Shown here one piece after another: positions 33,874-43,917 of a stretch of 64,000 nt of DNA. Each line of letters starts with the position of its first letter. The first letter of the stretch is position 1. Below the pieces are notes generated by a model. It was not told the DNA's origin. It worked only from the letters and a program-made list of their open reading frames with translations, and did not search any database. The translations under genes were made by a program, and so were the position numbers. The stretch comes from Bacteroides sp. (GTDB lineage: Bacteria > Bacteroidota > Bacteroidia > Bacteroidales > Bacteroidaceae), in the NCBI RefSeq assembly GCF_028690125.1, contig NZ_JAQVBV010000019.1, positions 32,898 to 96,897 of the forward strand, in the 5' to 3' direction.

Positions 33874-34836
33874 TCATTCATCACCAAGTTTCCCTAGCAA
33901 ATCATACGAAGGCACAAAAAAAAGAGTTCCTGTTATTGGTGTACTAAAGTCCAAAAGGCGATCAGTATTACCAACTGGATTTCCAATAAACATATTTTCC
34001 AACATTTGATGTGTAGTACTGAAAGTACTAGCATAACCAATAAAATAAGTACCATATTCTCCTCTTGAGGTGTTAGCAAATGGCATATTTGCCCTTACAA
34101 TTTTCAAATCATCCCCAATATTAGTGACAGCATTATGTGCATTTTTAGGTTTCTCTTCATCAGAAAGTTCGACATCATTAAACTTATGACGACCAATCAC
34201 TTTTTCTTGCTCTTCAACCGAAAGCGAGTTCCACGCTACCATGTTATGGATATATTTTTGCACAAAAGCATAGCTCCCACCTTTAAAATTAGGATCTTCT
34301 TCACCAATCACTGCAAAAAAGTAGGGGTTTTCATCAATAGCTGGATTTTCTGTACCATCCACAAAGCCTATAATAGCCTTACCATCCAAATATCTAAAAC
34401 CATGTGTTTCATCAATTGGCTCAACTACTCCTTTAAGTTTTTCATCTATAATAGAAGCAAATTCAAAACACAACCCCATCTGTCCGGATCGAATATGAAA
34501 TAGCAAATCACCATGAGTGGATACCGCTGTATATCTATCTCCCTTTATTTCTTGAAAAGGAACCAACTCTTTTGGTTTTTCCCTCTCTGGGAAAAGATAA
34601 CTCCATGCATCAGCTCCAAAACCCATAGTACAACTGAACTGCACATCTGGAAAACGATTACGCATACTACGAATCAATGCGGAAAAATTAGTACATACAT
34701 CTTTTACTTTGTCAATAGTAGCTGGCAACTGTTTCAGTCCATAAACAATAAATATAGCATTCTCTCCTTGTTTTTCTACAACATCTTGCGGAAAGTTACT
34801 GCTAAACGGGCATTGATTAGGATTCATATTAATCAT
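33874..34836 (-). CDS. DyP-type heme peroxidase
   Basis: The DyP signature GFVDGTENP (with the distal Asp) is at about residue 154, and GDDLKIVRANMPFANTSRGE-YGTYFIGYAS holds the region near the proximal His and distal Arg. No Tat signal, so it is cytosolic (YfeX-like class). DyP peroxidases oxidise dyes, porphyrins and other donors with H2O2. 33 bases separate it from pgl in the same direction; it may be read with the pentose phosphate operon, which supplies NADPH. Confidence 0.9.
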   Translation of the reverse strand: MINMNPNQCPFSSNFPQDVVEKQGENAIFIVYGLKQLPATIDKVKDVCTNFSALIRSMRNRFPDVQFSCTMGFGADAWSYLFPEREKPKELVPFQEIKGDRYTAVSTHGDLLFHIRSGQMGLCFEFASIIDEKLKGVVEPIDETHGFRYLDGKAIIGFVDGTENPAIDENPYFFAVIGEEDPNFKGGSYAFVQKYIHNMVAWNSLSVEEQEKVIGRHKFNDVELSDEEKPKNAHNAVTNIGDDLKIVRANMPFANTSRGEYGTYFIGYASTFSTTHQMLENMFIGNPVGNTDRLLDFSTPITGTLFFVPSYDLLGKLGDE

Positions 34837-34869
34837 TATTTAATTTTAGTCATTATAATCTTATCCGTT

Positions 34870-35589
34870 TTACTTCTCAGAAGGGTTCAAAATTGCTACT
34901 TCATCAAGAAATAATTCTACGTTTTTTGCATGATGAGCGACATAAGCGGCTGGACTTACATCTCCCGAATAGCATATTTCATTCACTACTTCTGCTTTTG
35001 ATCCTCCAGTAATCAGAAAAATAGTCCAACGAGCATTTATAATGACATTTCCAGTCATTGCTATTCTCTTTTGACCATTAATGGGATTAACAGTAGTAAC
35101 ATAAGCGGCATCAGCATTTAGAAATTTCTCTTGTCCTGGAAAAATTGAAGAAGTATGTCCATCCACTCCTGCCCCAAGCAGTATAATGTCAAATTCCGGA
35201 AACCCATCTTTATCAGGTACTAACTGCTCCACTAATTCAGAATAACGTTTGGCCTCTTTATTAGGTGACTTCATTTCTCCATAAATACGAAATACATTTT
35301 CATAAGGAATAGGAACCAGACTTAGTAGAAGAGAACAAATCATTCCATAATTACTGTCTGAATCTGTAGGAGGTACACATCGTTCATCCACCCAAAATAT
35401 CCTCATTCGCTCCCAAGGCGTAACATTTGAATATTCATTCGCCCAAATATCGAACATCAATGCCGGAGTTTGCCCTCCACTCAATCCAATATTGAATGTT
35501 TTTACAGGTTCTTCATTCATAATGTTTATTATATGAAGTATTAACTTACGTGAAGCCTCAACTGACGAAGGATAGATAGATAGTTTCAT
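34870..35589 (-). CDS. pgl: 6-phosphogluconolactonase
   Basis: NagB/SOL family fold: NIGLSGGQTPALMFDIW, IFWVDERCVPPTDSDSNYGM and FDIILLGAGVDGHTSSIFPG are the canonical motifs. It hydrolyses 6-phosphogluconolactone in the oxidative pentose phosphate pathway. Overlaps zwf by 4 bases, third gene of the gnd-zwf-pgl operon. Confidence 0.95.
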   Translation of the reverse strand: MKLSIYPSSVEASRKLILHIINIMNEEPVKTFNIGLSGGQTPALMFDIWANEYSNVTPWERMRIFWVDERCVPPTDSDSNYGMICSLLLSLVPIPYENVFRIYGEMKSPNKEAKRYSELVEQLVPDKDGFPEFDIILLGAGVDGHTSSIFPGQEKFLNADAAYVTTVNPINGQKRIAMTGNVIINARWTIFLITGGSKAEVVNEICYSGDVSPAAYVAHHAKNVELFLDEVAILNPSEK

Positions 35590-37082
35590 AATTCACAATA
35601 TTGTTCTGTATGTTTCAAATTTTTACAAGGATTTGTCCATTCGGCACCATGTTCATGCATCATAGCTTCACTTTCTAAAGGTCCCCATGTACCTGCAGGA
35701 TAGCCATAAAGCGGTGCATTAGGGTTATCCTTCCAATAATGAAGTACTGGATCGAAGAAACGCCATGAAGCTTCTACTGCATCACTACGCGTAAATAAAG
35801 TCGCATCTCCTTGAATACAATCATCTATTAAGCGGGCATAAGCATCACCGCCAGGTACCCCGCCTAACTCAGCATAACTGAAATCCATCGTCACTTGACG
35901 GACCTCAAAACCGGCTCCGGGAACTTTCATTCCTATTTTGAGTACTATGCCTTCATTAGGTTGCAAACGAAGAATCAATTTATTAGCACGCGGACAGTTA
36001 CCACCAGAACAACGAAACATTTGATGAGGTGTTTCACGAAAGTGAACAACAATTTCTGTTACCTTTGTAGGCATTTGCTTACCAGTACGAATATAAAATG
36101 GTACTCCACTCCAACGCCAATTACTGATACTCAGCTTCATTGCAATATAAGTTTCCGTACGCGAATCAGAAGTTACCCCTTTCTCTTCACGATATCCTTT
36201 TTTATTACCAGAAGCAGTATATTGTCCACGAATAATATGTTCATTAAGGTCGATTTCATTTAAGGGGGTCAATGATTCGTAGACTTTCACTACTTCATTG
36301 CGAAAATTATCAGCATTAAAAATAGCAGGAGGTTCCATAGCAGTCAATGCTACTAATTGGATTAAGTGATTTTGTACCATATCGCGTAAAGCACCAGCGG
36401 TTTCATAAAATCCTCCACGCTGTTCTATTCCAAGATTTTCTACAGCCGTAACCTCTACATAATCAATATAGTTACGATTCCATAATGGCTCAAAAATACC
36501 ATTAGCAAAACGGAAAGCAAGTAGATTTTGCGCCGTTTCCTTACCCAAGAAATGATCAATACGGTAAATCTGATGTTCATCAAAAACAGAAGCATAAATA
36601 CGATTCAATTCTTGTGCCGATTCTAGATTATAGCCAAAGGGCTTCTCTACAATAATACGTGAATGGGAAGTATTCAATCCTGCTGCTTTCAAATGTAAAG
36701 GTACAATTCCGTAAAGGGAAGGTGGTGTAGCTAAATAGAACAACAAATTATCAGGATTTATATCATTTGTCACTTCTACCAGACGTTGGCGAAGTAATGG
36801 ATATCCTTCTGCTTTAGCCGGATCCATTGGCAAATAATATAAATGAGTAAGAAATGAAGTCATAAGCTCCATATTCTGTTCTTCAGACTCCACAAAACGT
36901 TGTAATTCTTCAAGGATATAAGATCTGTAACTCTCATCAGAATAGACTGTACGCCCAATACCCAAAATAGTAAATCCTCCAGTAAGCCTCTTATCCCTAA
37001 ATAATGAATACAATGCAGGCATCAGTTTCCTTTTTGTCAAATCTCCTGAAGCCCCAAAAATAATCATTGCAAATTTATCCAT
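35586..37082 (-). CDS. zwf: glucose-6-phosphate 1-dehydrogenase
   Basis: NADP-binding IIFGASGDLTKRKLMPALYS, the active site RIDHFLGKE and the downstream FANGIFEPLWNRNYIDYVEV are standard. Length 498 is normal. It makes 6-phosphogluconolactone and NADPH. Arranged between gnd and pgl on the minus strand, 22 bases after gnd. Confidence 0.97.
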   Translation of the reverse strand: MDKFAMIIFGASGDLTKRKLMPALYSLFRDKRLTGGFTILGIGRTVYSDESYRSYILEELQRFVESEEQNMELMTSFLTHLYYLPMDPAKAEGYPLLRQRLVEVTNDINPDNLLFYLATPPSLYGIVPLHLKAAGLNTSHSRIIVEKPFGYNLESAQELNRIYASVFDEHQIYRIDHFLGKETAQNLLAFRFANGIFEPLWNRNYIDYVEVTAVENLGIEQRGGFYETAGALRDMVQNHLIQLVALTAMEPPAIFNADNFRNEVVKVYESLTPLNEIDLNEHIIRGQYTASGNKKGYREEKGVTSDSRTETYIAMKLSISNWRWSGVPFYIRTGKQMPTKVTEIVVHFRETPHQMFRCSGGNCPRANKLILRLQPNEGIVLKIGMKVPGAGFEVRQVTMDFSYAELGGVPGGDAYARLIDDCIQGDATLFTRSDAVEASWRFFDPVLHYWKDNPNAPLYGYPAGTWGPLESEAMMHEHGAEWTNPCKNLKHTEQYCEL

Positions 37083-37104
37083 ACCTTAACTAATTCTTTA
37101 AACT

Positions 37105-38580
37105 TTATACATTATATGTTCCAGACTTTGTATCACCTCCGCGTCCTGTCCAATTCTCATGAAAGAACTGCCCTCGAAGTTCATCTTTGCGTTCAAAAGT
37201 ATGCGCACCAAAATAGTCACGCTGCGCCTGTATCAGATTAGCCGGCAAATTAGCAGAGGTCAGAGAATAAAAATAATTCAAGGCCGAAGAGAATGCTGGT
37301 ACAGGTAGTTCTTCTCTCATTGCTTCTGCTACAAGATTTTTCCATCCAGGAACTAAAGTTTTAATTTCTTCGTGAAAATATGGAGCTAACAACAAATGCT
37401 CTGGTTTATTTGCAACTTCAAAAGCAGCAGCTATATCGTTGAGGAAAATACTGCGAATGATGCATCCTCCACGCCACATTCGGGCAATAGAAGCGAGATT
37501 TAATTGCCAGTTGAAAGCATCAGAAGCACGCTGCAAAACAGCAAAGCCTTGTGCATATGAAACAAGTTTAGATGCATAGAGTGCAGAAAACAGTTCTTTT
37601 ACCAATTCAACTTTATTATATACTGGCAGAGTATGCGAATGTGGAAACTGCCTGGAAGCCAAACGACGTAAATCTTTCTGTGCCGAAAGACTACGTTCGA
37701 AAACTGCTGTAGCAATTAACCCCAATGGCATACTAAGCTCCATTGCATTAATGACCGACCATTTGCCTGTTCCTTTTTGCCCGGCCGCATCCAATATTTT
37801 ATCAATAAGATAGCCTCCTACCTTATCTTTATGTCTCAGAATATTAGATGTAATTTCAATAAGATAACTACGAAGTTTTCCTTCATTCCAATGTTCAAAG
37901 ACATCTGCCATTTCTTCATTAGTTAAATCAAGCAAGTTCTTCATCACCCAATAGGCTTCTGCAATAAGTTGCATATCTCCGTATTCAATTCCATTATGAA
38001 TCATTTTTACAAAATGTCCTGACCCAGCAGGTCCTACCCATTCGCAGCAAGGAGTACCATCCGGGGCTTTTGCTGCGATGCTCTGTAAAATAGGTTTCAC
38101 TTCCAACCAAGCTTTTTCTGAACCACCAGGCATAATAGAAGCTCCATTTAAAGCCCCTTCTTCACCTCCAGATACACCACTACCAACAAACAGAAAACCT
38201 TTTGATTCAGCAAGCTTAACACGGCGATTAGTATCTTCAAAATTAGAATTTCCTCCATCAATAAGAATATCTCCGGAAGAAAGTAACGGGAAAAGTTGTT
38301 CCATGAGTTCATCAACAGGATTACCAGCACGAACCATCATCATAATTTTACGAGGAATCGCAATAGATTCAACAAATGCTTTTAAATCTGTAAATCCTTC
38401 AATATTTTTACCTTTAGCACGTCCATTAATAAAATGGTCTACAACTCCTTCCTCTACTCCCGGGACAGTACGGTTATAAACCGAAACATACCATCCTTTA
38501 CCCTCCATGTTCAAGGCAAGATTCTCACCCATCACAGCCAAACCTATTAATCCAATATCTGTTTTATTCTGATTTGCCAT
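37105..38580 (-). CDS. gnd: 6-phosphogluconate dehydrogenase, decarboxylating
   Basis: N-terminal GLIGLAVMGENLALNMEGKG and VYNRT are the NADP site; FVGSGVSGGEEGALNGASIM and GHFVKMIHNGIEYGDMQLI form the substrate site; the C-terminal ERKDELRGQFFHENWTGRGG tail closes the partner active site. Length 491. First gene of the oxidative pentose phosphate operon. Confidence 0.97.
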   Translation of the reverse strand: MANQNKTDIGLIGLAVMGENLALNMEGKGWYVSVYNRTVPGVEEGVVDHFINGRAKGKNIEGFTDLKAFVESIAIPRKIMMMVRAGNPVDELMEQLFPLLSSGDILIDGGNSNFEDTNRRVKLAESKGFLFVGSGVSGGEEGALNGASIMPGGSEKAWLEVKPILQSIAAKAPDGTPCCEWVGPAGSGHFVKMIHNGIEYGDMQLIAEAYWVMKNLLDLTNEEMADVFEHWNEGKLRSYLIEITSNILRHKDKVGGYLIDKILDAAGQKGTGKWSVINAMELSMPLGLIATAVFERSLSAQKDLRRLASRQFPHSHTLPVYNKVELVKELFSALYASKLVSYAQGFAVLQRASDAFNWQLNLASIARMWRGGCIIRSIFLNDIAAAFEVANKPEHLLLAPYFHEEIKTLVPGWKNLVAEAMREELPVPAFSSALNYFYSLTSANLPANLIQAQRDYFGAHTFERKDELRGQFFHENWTGRGGDTKSGTYNV

Positions 38581-38632
38581 AACTTATATAATTTAAATAT
38601 ATTGTTTATGTAAATAACAATTCATAAGAATA

Positions 38633-38668
38633 TTTGTTCGCAATTTTTAGATTTAAATATTACTTTTG
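38633..38668 (+). promoter_or_regulatory. Bacteroides-type promoter for the symporter gene
   Basis: TTTG (38633-38636) and TACTTTTG (38661-38668) lie 24 bases before the start codon of the dicarboxylate symporter gene. The spacer is a little long (24 bases); TTCGC inside it may be the better -33 contact. Confidence 0.5.
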
Positions 38669-38691
38669 TAATCCATAAAAAATATCCCAGA

Positions 38692-39864
38692 ATGAAGAAA
38701 TTTAAAATAGGTTTATTACCACGTATAATTATTGCAATTATATTAGGCATTGCCGTTGGTACTATTTTTCCAACACCGTTAGTACGTATATTTGTTACCT
38801 TTAATAGTATTTTTAGTGAATTCCTTAATTTTTCGATTCCACTAATTATTTTAGGGCTGGTCACCATAGCAATTGCTGATATTGGGAAAGGTGCAGGCAA
38901 AATGCTACTTATTACAGCTCTGATAGCTTATGGAGCTACCTTATTTTCAGGCTTCCTCTCCTATTTTACCGGTGTCACGGTATTTCCTTCACTTATCGAG
39001 ACAGGTATACCACTCGAGGAAGTAAGCGAAGCTCAGGGTATTATTCCTTACTTTTCAGTTTCCATTCCACCGTTAATGAATGTAATGACAGCATTGATCC
39101 TTGCCTTTACACTTGGGTTAGGCCTTGCCTCATTAAATAGTGATACATTAAAAAATGTAGCACGAGATTTTCAAGAAATCATCGTACGTATGATTAGTGC
39201 AGTAATATTGCCGCTACTGCCACTTTATATTTTCGGAATTTTCTTAAACATGACCCATTCCGGTCAAGTATATTCTATTTTGATGGTTTTTATTAAAATT
39301 ATCGGAGTAATATTTATACTACACATCTTTTTATTAATTTTCCAATATTCCATTGCTGCACTCCTTGTTCAAAGAAATCCATTCAAATTATTGGGGAAAA
39401 TGATGCCAGCTTACTTTACAGCATTAGGAACGCAATCTTCCGCAGCTACTATTCCTGTTACATTAGAACAAACAAAGAAAAACGGTGTATCTGCCGACAT
39501 TGCCGGATTTGTAATTCCACTTTGTGCAACTATTCATTTATCCGGCAGTACACTAAAAATTGTTGCCTGCGCTCTTGCATTAATGATCATGCAAGGTATC
39601 CCCTTTGACTTTCCCTTATTTGCCGGATTCATTTTTATGCTAGGAATTACGATGGTTGCGGCCCCTGGTGTTCCCGGAGGAGCGATTATGGCTTCATTAG
39701 GTATTCTACAATCGATGTTGGGATTCGACGAATCAGCTCAGGCACTGATGATTGCACTCTACATTGCCATGGATAGTTTCGGTACCGCATGCAACGTAAC
39801 TGGTGATGGTGCTATTGCATTGATAATCGATAAAATCATGGGAAAGAATAACACAAAAAAATAA
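38692..39864 (+). CDS. dicarboxylate/amino acid:cation symporter (DAACS family)
   Basis: Eight TM segments and two re-entrant loops of the GltP/SstT family: AYFTALGTQSSAATIPVTLE (the serine-rich hairpin 1), then PLCATIHLSGSTLKIVACAL and MDSFGTACNVTGDGAIALII (the NxxGD site for substrate and cation). It imports glutamate, aspartate, serine or C4-dicarboxylates with Na+ or H+. Divergent from gnd. Which substrate is used cannot be read from sequence. Confidence 0.9.
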   Translation: MKKFKIGLLPRIIIAIILGIAVGTIFPTPLVRIFVTFNSIFSEFLNFSIPLIILGLVTIAIADIGKGAGKMLLITALIAYGATLFSGFLSYFTGVTVFPSLIETGIPLEEVSEAQGIIPYFSVSIPPLMNVMTALILAFTLGLGLASLNSDTLKNVARDFQEIIVRMISAVILPLLPLYIFGIFLNMTHSGQVYSILMVFIKIIGVIFILHIFLLIFQYSIAALLVQRNPFKLLGKMMPAYFTALGTQSSAATIPVTLEQTKKNGVSADIAGFVIPLCATIHLSGSTLKIVACALALMIMQGIPFDFPLFAGFIFMLGITMVAAPGVPGGAIMASLGILQSMLGFDESAQALMIALYIAMDSFGTACNVTGDGAIALIIDKIMGKNNTKK

Positions 39865-39942
39865 AATCGAATGAGTTTTTTGCGTATATAGCAAAAATTG
39901 CCGACATTTGTATCCGTATTTTCAAATAAAAACATATAGTGT

Positions 39943-41013
39943 ATGAAAAAAGCCCTTATATCAGGCATCACCGGTCAAGATGGTTCCTACCTTGCCGAGT
40001 TTCTTTTACAAAAAGGTTATGAAGTACATGGCATCCTTCGCCGTTCTTCTTCTTTCAATACTGGTCGTATCGAACATTTATATTTTGACGAATGGGTACG
40101 TGATATGAAACAAAAGCGTACCATTAATTTACATTATGGTGATATGACTGATTCCAGTTCTCTTATCCGTATCATCCAACAGGTACAACCGGACGAGATA
40201 TACAACCTTGCTGCTCAAAGTCATGTAAAAGTCTCATTCGATGTTCCTGAATATACAGCCGAAGCTGATGCTATTGGTACACTACGTATGCTTGAAGCAG
40301 TACGCATTTTGGGATTGGAAAAGAAAACTCGTATCTATCAAGCGTCTACTTCCGAATTATTCGGTAAAGTACAGGAAGTTCCGCAAAAAGAAACAACTCC
40401 ATTTTACCCGCGTAGCCCGTATGGCGTAGCAAAACAATACGGTTTCTGGATTACTAAAAATTATCGTGAAAGTTATGGAATGTTTGCAGTAAACGGCATA
40501 TTGTTCAATCATGAGAGCGAACGTCGTGGAGAAACATTCGTAACACGTAAAATTACATTAGCAGCTGCACGTATTTCCCAAGGAGAACAGGATAAATTAT
40601 ATTTAGGTAATTTGGATGCACGTCGCGACTGGGGTTATGCTAAAGATTATGTAGAATGTATGTGGCTAATTCTCCAACACGACACTCCCGAGGATTTTGT
40701 AATTGCTACGGGAGAAATGCATACTGTACGTGAATTTGCAACACTCGCCTTTAAGGAAGTAGGTATCGAACTCAAATGGGAAGGTGAAGGTGGAGATGAA
40801 AAAGGCATTGACATAACTACAGGAAACATTCTAGTAGAAGTTGATTCTAAATATTTCCGTCCAGCAGAAGTGGAACAATTATTAGGCGATCCAACAAAAG
40901 CCAGAACATTATTAGGTTGGAATCCTTGCAAGACATCATTTGAAGAATTGGTAAGCATCATGACGCGCCACGATATGGAAAAAGTGAAACGTATGATTGG
41001 CACCAAGCATTAA
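39943..41013 (+). CDS. gmd: GDP-mannose 4,6-dehydratase
   Basis: Extended SDR enzyme: GITGQDGSYLAEFLLQKGYE (NADP site), YQASTSELFGKVQEVPQKE and the YxxxK in PRSPYGVAKQYGF; RRGETFVTRKITLA is the GDP-sugar part. It converts GDP-mannose to the 4-keto-6-deoxy intermediate for GDP-L-fucose. Followed by fcl after 12 bases. Bacteroides uses GDP-fucose for capsule and protein O-glycans. Confidence 0.97.
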   Translation: MKKALISGITGQDGSYLAEFLLQKGYEVHGILRRSSSFNTGRIEHLYFDEWVRDMKQKRTINLHYGDMTDSSSLIRIIQQVQPDEIYNLAAQSHVKVSFDVPEYTAEADAIGTLRMLEAVRILGLEKKTRIYQASTSELFGKVQEVPQKETTPFYPRSPYGVAKQYGFWITKNYRESYGMFAVNGILFNHESERRGETFVTRKITLAAARISQGEQDKLYLGNLDARRDWGYAKDYVECMWLILQHDTPEDFVIATGEMHTVREFATLAFKEVGIELKWEGEGGDEKGIDITTGNILVEVDSKYFRPAEVEQLLGDPTKARTLLGWNPCKTSFEELVSIMTRHDMEKVKRMIGTKH

Positions 41014-41025
41014 TACTATTTTAAT

Positions 41026-42096
41026 ATGGAAAAGAATGCAAAAATATACATAGCAGGACATCATGGACTAGTAGGCTCTGCTATTTGGAAAAATTTGCAA
41101 GACAAAGGATATACGAATCTTATAGGTCGTGACCACAAAGAACTTGATCTTTTAGACGGTATTGCCGTCCGTCAATTCTTCGACAATGAACAGCCGGAAT
41201 ACGTATTTCTTGCTGCTGCCTTTGTAGGTGGTATTATGGCAAATAGTATTTACCGTGCAGACTTTATCTATAACAACCTACAGATTCAACAGAATGTAAT
41301 TGGAGAAAGTTTCCGTCATAACGTAAAAAAGCTTTTATTCCTCGGCAGTACATGTATATATCCTCGTGATGCTGAGCAACCGATGAAAGAAGATGTATTA
41401 TTAACATCTCCACTTGAATACACAAATGAGCCGTATGCGATTGCCAAAATAGCAGGATTGAAAATGTGTGAAAGTTTCAATATACAATACGACACCAATT
41501 ACATTGCAGTAATGCCAACTAACTTGTATGGTCCCAACGATAACTTCGATCTGGAACGCAGTCATGTACTACCCGCCATGATTCGTAAGATTCATCTGGC
41601 ACATTGCCTCAAAGAAGGTAATTGGGAAGCTGTCCGCAAAGATATGAATCTACGTCCCGTAGAAGGATTCAATGGTGACAGCCTGAAAGAAGAAATTCTT
41701 GCTATACTCCACAAATATGGTATCAGTGAAACTGAAGTAATACTTTGGGGTACAGGTACACCTTTACGAGAATTTCTTTGGAGTGAGGAAATGGCTGACG
41801 CCAGTGTATTCGTCATGGAACATGTAGATTTCAAAAACACTTATAAAGAAGGTGATAAAGATATCCGCAACTGTCATATCAATATTGGAACCGGAAAAGA
41901 AATCTCAATTCATCAATTAGCTGAACGAATAGTTGAAACTGTTGGTTATCAAGGTAAATTAACCTTCGACAGCAGTAAACCAGATGGTACAATGCGTAAA
42001 CTAACCGATCCCTCCAAACTCCATGCATTAGGTTGGCATCACAAAATTGAAATAGAAGAAGGTGTACAGAAAATGTACGAATGGTACTTAAAATAA
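41026..42096 (+). CDS. fcl: GDP-L-fucose synthase
   Basis: KIYIAGHHGLVGSAIWKNLQ, FLAAAFVGGIMANSIYRADF, STCIYPRDAEQP and the catalytic Y-x3-K in EPYAIAKIAG identify the epimerase/reductase that ends GDP-fucose synthesis. It has an insertion near residues 190-235 compared with E. coli WcaG, as is usual in Bacteroides. Two-gene operon with gmd, closed by a strong terminator. Confidence 0.97.
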   Translation: MEKNAKIYIAGHHGLVGSAIWKNLQDKGYTNLIGRDHKELDLLDGIAVRQFFDNEQPEYVFLAAAFVGGIMANSIYRADFIYNNLQIQQNVIGESFRHNVKKLLFLGSTCIYPRDAEQPMKEDVLLTSPLEYTNEPYAIAKIAGLKMCESFNIQYDTNYIAVMPTNLYGPNDNFDLERSHVLPAMIRKIHLAHCLKEGNWEAVRKDMNLRPVEGFNGDSLKEEILAILHKYGISETEVILWGTGTPLREFLWSEEMADASVFVMEHVDFKNTYKEGDKDIRNCHINIGTGKEISIHQLAERIVETVGYQGKLTFDSSKPDGTMRKLTDPSKLHALGWHHKIEIEEGVQKMYEWYLK

Positions 42097-42100
42097 ATAA

Positions 42101-42149
42101 AAGATGAAGAATTGATCTATGCTTTTACAGCTTAGTAATTCTTCATCTT
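42101..42149 (+). terminator. intrinsic terminator after gmd-fcl
   Basis: AAGATGAAGAATT and AATTCTTCATCTT form a perfect 13-bp stem over a 23-nt loop, followed by TTTTATAAAG. Confidence 0.8.
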
Positions 42150-42254
42150 TTTTATAAAGAATGATAATCCTAGTAACTTTCCTCTTCTTAAAAATTCTTC
42201 ATTCTTAATTTAATTACTATATTTGCACAATTTAATACCAAATGTGCAAAAACA

Positions 42255-43913
42255 ATGGAACAAAGTTTTATAGCTTACATTGAAAATAGTATAAAAAACA
42301 ATTGGGACTTGGATGCCTTGACAGATTACAAGGGTGCCACCCTACAGTATAAAGACGTAGCTCGCAAAATCGAAAAACTCCATATTATTTTTGAAGAAAG
42401 TGGAATCCGCAAAGGAGATAAAATAGCTGTTTGCGGAAGAAACAGTTCTCATTGGGGAGTTACTTTTCTGGCTACATTAACTTATGGAGCAGTTATCGTC
42501 CCCATTCTTCATGAATTTAAGGCGGATAATGTGCATAATATCGTCAATCACTCCGAAGCTAAGTTATTATTTGTCGGAGATATGGTCTGGGAAAACCTGA
42601 ATGAGACGGCAATGCCATTATTGGAAGGAATTCTGATGATGAATGACTTTACTTTATTAGTTTCACGTAGTGAACGTCTGACACATGCACGAGAACATCT
42701 GAACGAATTATTTGGAAGAAAATATCCTAAAAATTTCCGTACTGAACATATTGAATATCATAAAGACCAACCTGAAGAATTGGCTGTCATCAATTATACT
42801 TCCGGAACAACCAGTTATTCAAAAGGAGTTATGCTTCCCTATCGCAGTCTATGGTCGAATACAAAATTTGCATTTGAAGCACTACCTCTGCAAGCTGGCG
42901 ACAAAGTCGTATCCATGTTGCCAATGGCACATATGTACGGTTTAGCTTTTGAGTTTTTATACGAATTTGCTGTAGGATGCCAGATTTACTTCCTCACCCG
43001 GATGCCTAGTCCCAAAATCATATTCCAAGCCTTTGCAGATGTAAAGCCAAGACTTATTGTTGCCGTTCCATTAATTATTGAAAAGATCATCAAAAAAAGC
43101 GTGCTTCCGAAATTGGAAACACCAACTATGAGATTATTGATGAAAGTTCCTTTCATTAATGATAAAATCAAGGCGACCGTCCGCGAAGAAATGATCAAAG
43201 GTTTTGGAGGAAATTTTGCCGCTGTCATTGTGGGTGGTGCTGCTTTCAATCAGGAAGTTGAACAATTCCTGAGAATGATCGACTTCCCCTATACGGTAGG
43301 TTATGGTATGACAGAATGTGGTCCGATTATATGTTATGAAGATTGGACGAAATTCAAACCGGGTTCCTGTGGAAAAGCAGCTCAGCGCATGGATGTACAA
43401 ATCCTTTCTTGCGACCCTGAAAATATCGTTGGTGAAATCGTATGTAAAGGTCCGAATGTAATGCTAGGATATTATAAAAATGAAGAAGCGACTCGCCAAG
43501 TAATAGATAAAGACGGTTGGTTACATACAGGTGACCTCGCATTAATGGATGCCGAAGGCAATGTTACCATCAAGGGACGAAGCAAGAATATGTTACTCAG
43601 TGCCAGTGGCCAAAACATCTACCCTGAGGAGATTGAAGATAAACTGAACAACCTGCCTTATGTGGCTGAAAGCATTATTGTACAGCAAAATGAGAAATTA
43701 GTCGGATTGGTTTATCCGGACTTTGACGAAGCATTCGCCAATGGTTTAAAGAATGATGATGTCGAGCGCGTAATGGAAGAAAACAGAGTAGCATTAAATG
43801 AGACATTACCGGCTTACAGCCAAATATTTAAAATGAAAATATATCCTGAAGAATTTGAAAAAACTCCCAAAAAGAGTATCAAACGTTACTTATACCAAGA
43901 AGCTAAAGGATAA
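42255..43913 (+). CDS. AMP-binding long-chain acyl-CoA synthetase
   Basis: ANL superfamily motifs: VINYTSGTTSYSKGVMLPYR (P-loop), GYGMTECGPIICYE (adenine site), DGWLHTGDLALMDAEGNVTI and RSKNMLLSASGQNIYPEEIE, ending with KTPKKSIKRYLY (catalytic Lys). It activates fatty acids as acyl-AMP then acyl-CoA. A TATATTTG -7 box at 42218-42225 precedes it. The surface-protein gene starts 4 bases after its stop, so the two are probably co-transcribed. Confidence 0.9.
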   Translation: MEQSFIAYIENSIKNNWDLDALTDYKGATLQYKDVARKIEKLHIIFEESGIRKGDKIAVCGRNSSHWGVTFLATLTYGAVIVPILHEFKADNVHNIVNHSEAKLLFVGDMVWENLNETAMPLLEGILMMNDFTLLVSRSERLTHAREHLNELFGRKYPKNFRTEHIEYHKDQPEELAVINYTSGTTSYSKGVMLPYRSLWSNTKFAFEALPLQAGDKVVSMLPMAHMYGLAFEFLYEFAVGCQIYFLTRMPSPKIIFQAFADVKPRLIVAVPLIIEKIIKKSVLPKLETPTMRLLMKVPFINDKIKATVREEMIKGFGGNFAAVIVGGAAFNQEVEQFLRMIDFPYTVGYGMTECGPIICYEDWTKFKPGSCGKAAQRMDVQILSCDPENIVGEIVCKGPNVMLGYYKNEEATRQVIDKDGWLHTGDLALMDAEGNVTIKGRSKNMLLSASGQNIYPEEIEDKLNNLPYVAESIIVQQNEKLVGLVYPDFDEAFANGLKNDDVERVMEENRVALNETLPAYSQIFKMKIYPEEFEKTPKKSIKRYLYQEAKG

Positions 43914-43917
43914 TAAT